Shown piece after piece: positions 58,429-60,434 of a stretch of 60,434 nucleotides of DNA. How positions within the stretch are numbered: the stretch's first letter is position 1; each line of letters begins with the position of its first letter. The notes below the pieces were generated by a model. That model was given only the letters and a program-made list of their open reading frames with translations. It did no database searches and had not been told where the DNA came from. The stretch is from an uncultured Bacteroidales bacterium (GTDB lineage: Bacteria; Bacteroidota; Bacteroidia; Bacteroidales; Muribaculaceae). The DNA lies in the NCBI GenBank assembly GCA_902792435.1, contig CADAZN010000027.1, positions 1-60,434 of the forward strand, read 5' to 3'. The position numbers and the translations under genes were made by a program.

Positions 58429-60434
58429 ATGACAAGATTTAAGAAAATCATGGTTCTGGCAGCTATAGCTCTCCCATTGATGAGCGTTAGCGCCCAGAAC
58501 GAGAAGCATGGCCTTGACCGTGCCGACATGGACCTAACAGTTAATCCAGGTGACGATTTCTATCGTTATGCTGGTGGTGGATGGATTAAGAACAATCCCC
58601 TGAAACCCGAGTATTCAAGCTTCGGCGTGTTTAACGAGCTTGCCGAGAAGAACCGCGACCAGCTCAAGGAGCTCTTCGACAACCTCGCTAAGGAGCAACA
58701 TGCCAAGGGCAGCAACGGCCAAAAGGTTACCGACCTCTATGCACTGGCAATGGACAGCGTGCGCCGCAACGCTGATGGAACTAAGCCCATCCAGCAAGAT
58801 CTTGCCGACCTGGCAAGCTTCAACCGCGCTACTCTCACCGAGTTCATCGCCTATCAGCACATGTACCTGGGCAACCCATTCTTCGGCATTGGCGTGGAGA
58901 GCGACCTTGCCAACAGCGCCATCAACACCATGTACCTGAGCGCCGGTTCGATGAGTCTGCCCGACCGTGACTACTATCTCAAGACCGATGCCGACAGCAA
59001 GAAAATCCAGCAGAAGTATCGCGATTATCTGACCAAGATGTTCATGCTCGCTGGCTACAAGAAAAAAGATGCTGAGCGCGCAACAAAGACCATCTACGAC
59101 ATCGAGTACAAGTTTGCCGAGGCTAGCATGACTCGTGCCGAGCAGCGCGACATCTCTAAGCTCTACAATCCTCGCACCATCGAGCAGCTCCAGGCCGACT
59201 ATCCTGTCATCAACTGGGCACGCTACTTCGAGCTCATGGGCGTGAAGAACATCAGCTCCGTAATTCTTGAGCAACCCAAGGTGATGGCTGTTGCCAACAA
59301 CCTCATGACCAACCTCAAGGATCAGGAAATCAAAGACTACGTGGCAGGCATGATTATCTCAAGCGCCAGTGGTTACCTGAGCGACGAGGTGGGCGAAACA
59401 AGCTTCGACTTCTACGGACGCACCCTGAGCGGACAAAAGGAGCGTCAGGCTCGCTGGAAACGCTGCATGAGCATTCCTAACGGTGTGATGGGCGAGGCTG
59501 TGGGCCAGCTCTACGTTGAGAAGTACTTTGCTGGCGACAGCAAGGACAAGATGGTCAAGCTCATTGGCGACCTGCGCAAAGCCCTCGCCGAGCGCATCGC
59601 AGGCCTCGACTGGATGAGCGACCAGACCAAGGTTAACGCCCTTGTTAAGCTCAACTCCTTCACCGTGAAGGTGGGCTACCCCGACAAGTGGAAAGACTAC
59701 AGCAAGCTCACCATCGACCCAAGCAAGACCCTCTACGACAACATGAAGGCCGCCTCGCTGTGGAGCACCAAGCGCAACCTCGAGAAATATGGCAAGCCCG
59801 TTGACCGCGAGGAGTGGGGCATGACACCACAAACTGTGAATGCCTACTACAACCCACTCAACAACGAAATCGTGTTCCCAGCAGCCATTCTCCAGGCTCC
59901 TTTCTTTGATCCTAAGGCCGACGACGCTACCAACTATGGCGCTATTGGCGTAGTGATTGGCCACGAGATGACTCACGGCTTCGACGATCAGGGCCGCACC
60001 TTCGACTATCAAGGCAACATGACCGACTGGTGGACCGAGGAGGATGCCGAGCGCTTCAACGCCGCCGCCGAGAAACTCGCTCAGCAGTTCGACGCTATCG
60101 ACCTGGGTAACGGCGAGCACGCTAACGGTCACCTCACTCTTGGCGAGAACATCGCCGACCAGGGCGGTCTTCGCATCGCCTATGATGCCTTCATGAAGAC
60201 TCCACAAGCTAAGGCTGGTGAGAAGATTGACGGCTTCACCCCCGAGCAGCGCTTCTACTTGAGCTACGGTCGCATCTGGGCCGAGAACATCACTCCCGAG
60301 GCTGCCTACATGCAGACTAAGAGCGACCCACACTCACTTGGCGAGTACCGCGTTAACGCCACCCTGCGCAACATCGACACCTTCTTCAAGGCATTCGACA
60401 TCAAGCCAGGCGCCAAGATGTGGCTCGACGAGAA
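58429..60434 (+). CDS. M13-family (neprilysin/PepO-like) zinc metallopeptidase, 3'-truncated by window
   Basis: At least 668 residues from ATG 58429, with the stop beyond the window; family length suggests only some 10 residues are missing. A signal peptide (IMVLAAIALPLMSVSAQ) indicates export. NPGDDFYRYAGGGWI is the family start, HEMTH at 512-516 the zinc site, GENIAD near 573 supplies the third ligand Glu, and NPLNNEIVFPAAILQ the substrate-binding strand. It cleaves oligopeptides outside the inner membrane. It has its own promoter. Confidence 0.93.
   Translation, partial: MTRFKKIMVLAAIALPLMSVSAQNEKHGLDRADMDLTVNPGDDFYRYAGGGWIKNNPLKPEYSSFGVFNELAEKNRDQLKELFDNLAKEQHAKGSNGQKVTDLYALAMDSVRRNADGTKPIQQDLADLASFNRATLTEFIAYQHMYLGNPFFGIGVESDLANSAINTMYLSAGSMSLPDRDYYLKTDADSKKIQQKYRDYLTKMFMLAGYKKKDAERATKTIYDIEYKFAEASMTRAEQRDISKLYNPRTIEQLQADYPVINWARYFELMGVKNISSVILEQPKVMAVANNLMTNLKDQEIKDYVAGMIISSASGYLSDEVGETSFDFYGRTLSGQKERQARWKRCMSIPNGVMGEAVGQLYVEKYFAGDSKDKMVKLIGDLRKALAERIAGLDWMSDQTKVNALVKLNSFTVKVGYPDKWKDYSKLTIDPSKTLYDNMKAASLWSTKRNLEKYGKPVDREEWGMTPQTVNAYYNPLNNEIVFPAAILQAPFFDPKADDATNYGAIGVVIGHEMTHGFDDQGRTFDYQGNMTDWWTEEDAERFNAAAEKLAQQFDAIDLGNGEHANGHLTLGENIADQGGLRIAYDAFMKTPQAKAGEKIDGFTPEQRFYLSYGRIWAENITPEAAYMQTKSDPHSLGEYRVNATLRNIDTFFKAFDIKPGAKMWLDE

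Overview
The window looks like chromosomal DNA of a gut-type Bacteroidota, order Bacteroidales, most probably Muribaculaceae or a Prevotella-like relative. That placement is inference from several signs. Promoter -7 elements have the TAnnTTTG form, mostly without Shine-Dalgarno sequences. Gene orders typical of the order are present: ileS - DksA-like - lspA - DUF4296; sppA - lpxK - punA; acpP - fabF - rnc; tsaC - clc - fmt. Typical families also occur (DUF6029, Omp28, GxxExxY), as do dockerin-like or sorting-like C-termini on secreted proteins.

Layout. 1-1.4 kb: end of an AraC regulator, a gene remnant and asd. 1.7-8.6 kb: a tight minus-strand operon (flavodoxin lipoprotein, aldo/keto reductase, amidohydrolase-ABM fusion, broken aldo/keto reductase, CMD-cupin fusion, YqhD-type alcohol dehydrogenase) divergent from an AraC regulator; it resembles an enlarged yqhC-yqhD-dkgA aldehyde-defence locus. 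8.7-14.6 kb: an exported-protein operon with three CxxC thioredoxin-fold proteins, a predicted outer-membrane barrel and two dockerin-tailed proteins. 14.9-20.9 kb: an ArgB-fold protein without its catalytic residues, a GxxExxY protein between two copies of a dispersed 50-bp repeat, prfB with its programmed frameshift, an acyl-CoA ligase, msrA and a class A beta-lactamase. 21.0-27.4 kb: an ATPase, a second thiol/flavin redox operon divergent from another AraC regulator, an exported hydrolase frameshifted by a 25-bp tandem duplication, and a small ABC-type ATPase. 27.4-46.5 kb: mostly housekeeping genes (translation, lipoprotein processing, lipid A, purine salvage, fatty acid synthesis, Fmt, ClC channel, exopolysaccharide initiation, TsaC). 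46.6-60.4 kb: an exported flavinylation-motif protein, two large paralogous secreted proteins, a 1073-residue multi-centre flavo-Fe-S oxidoreductase, a secreted alpha-amylase, tRNA-Leu(UAG) and an M13 peptidase cut by the window edge.

The most promising leads are the Omp28/TlpA/DUF6029 thiol cluster, the AraC-controlled electrophile island, the single-chain HcnABC/LhpBEF-like oxidoreductase, the ArgB pseudokinase, the paired-ATTAAGGAC dispersed repeat and the tandem-duplication frameshift. No CRISPR array, insertion sequence, phage or integrase was recognised. All family assignments are by reading motifs; no database search was run.
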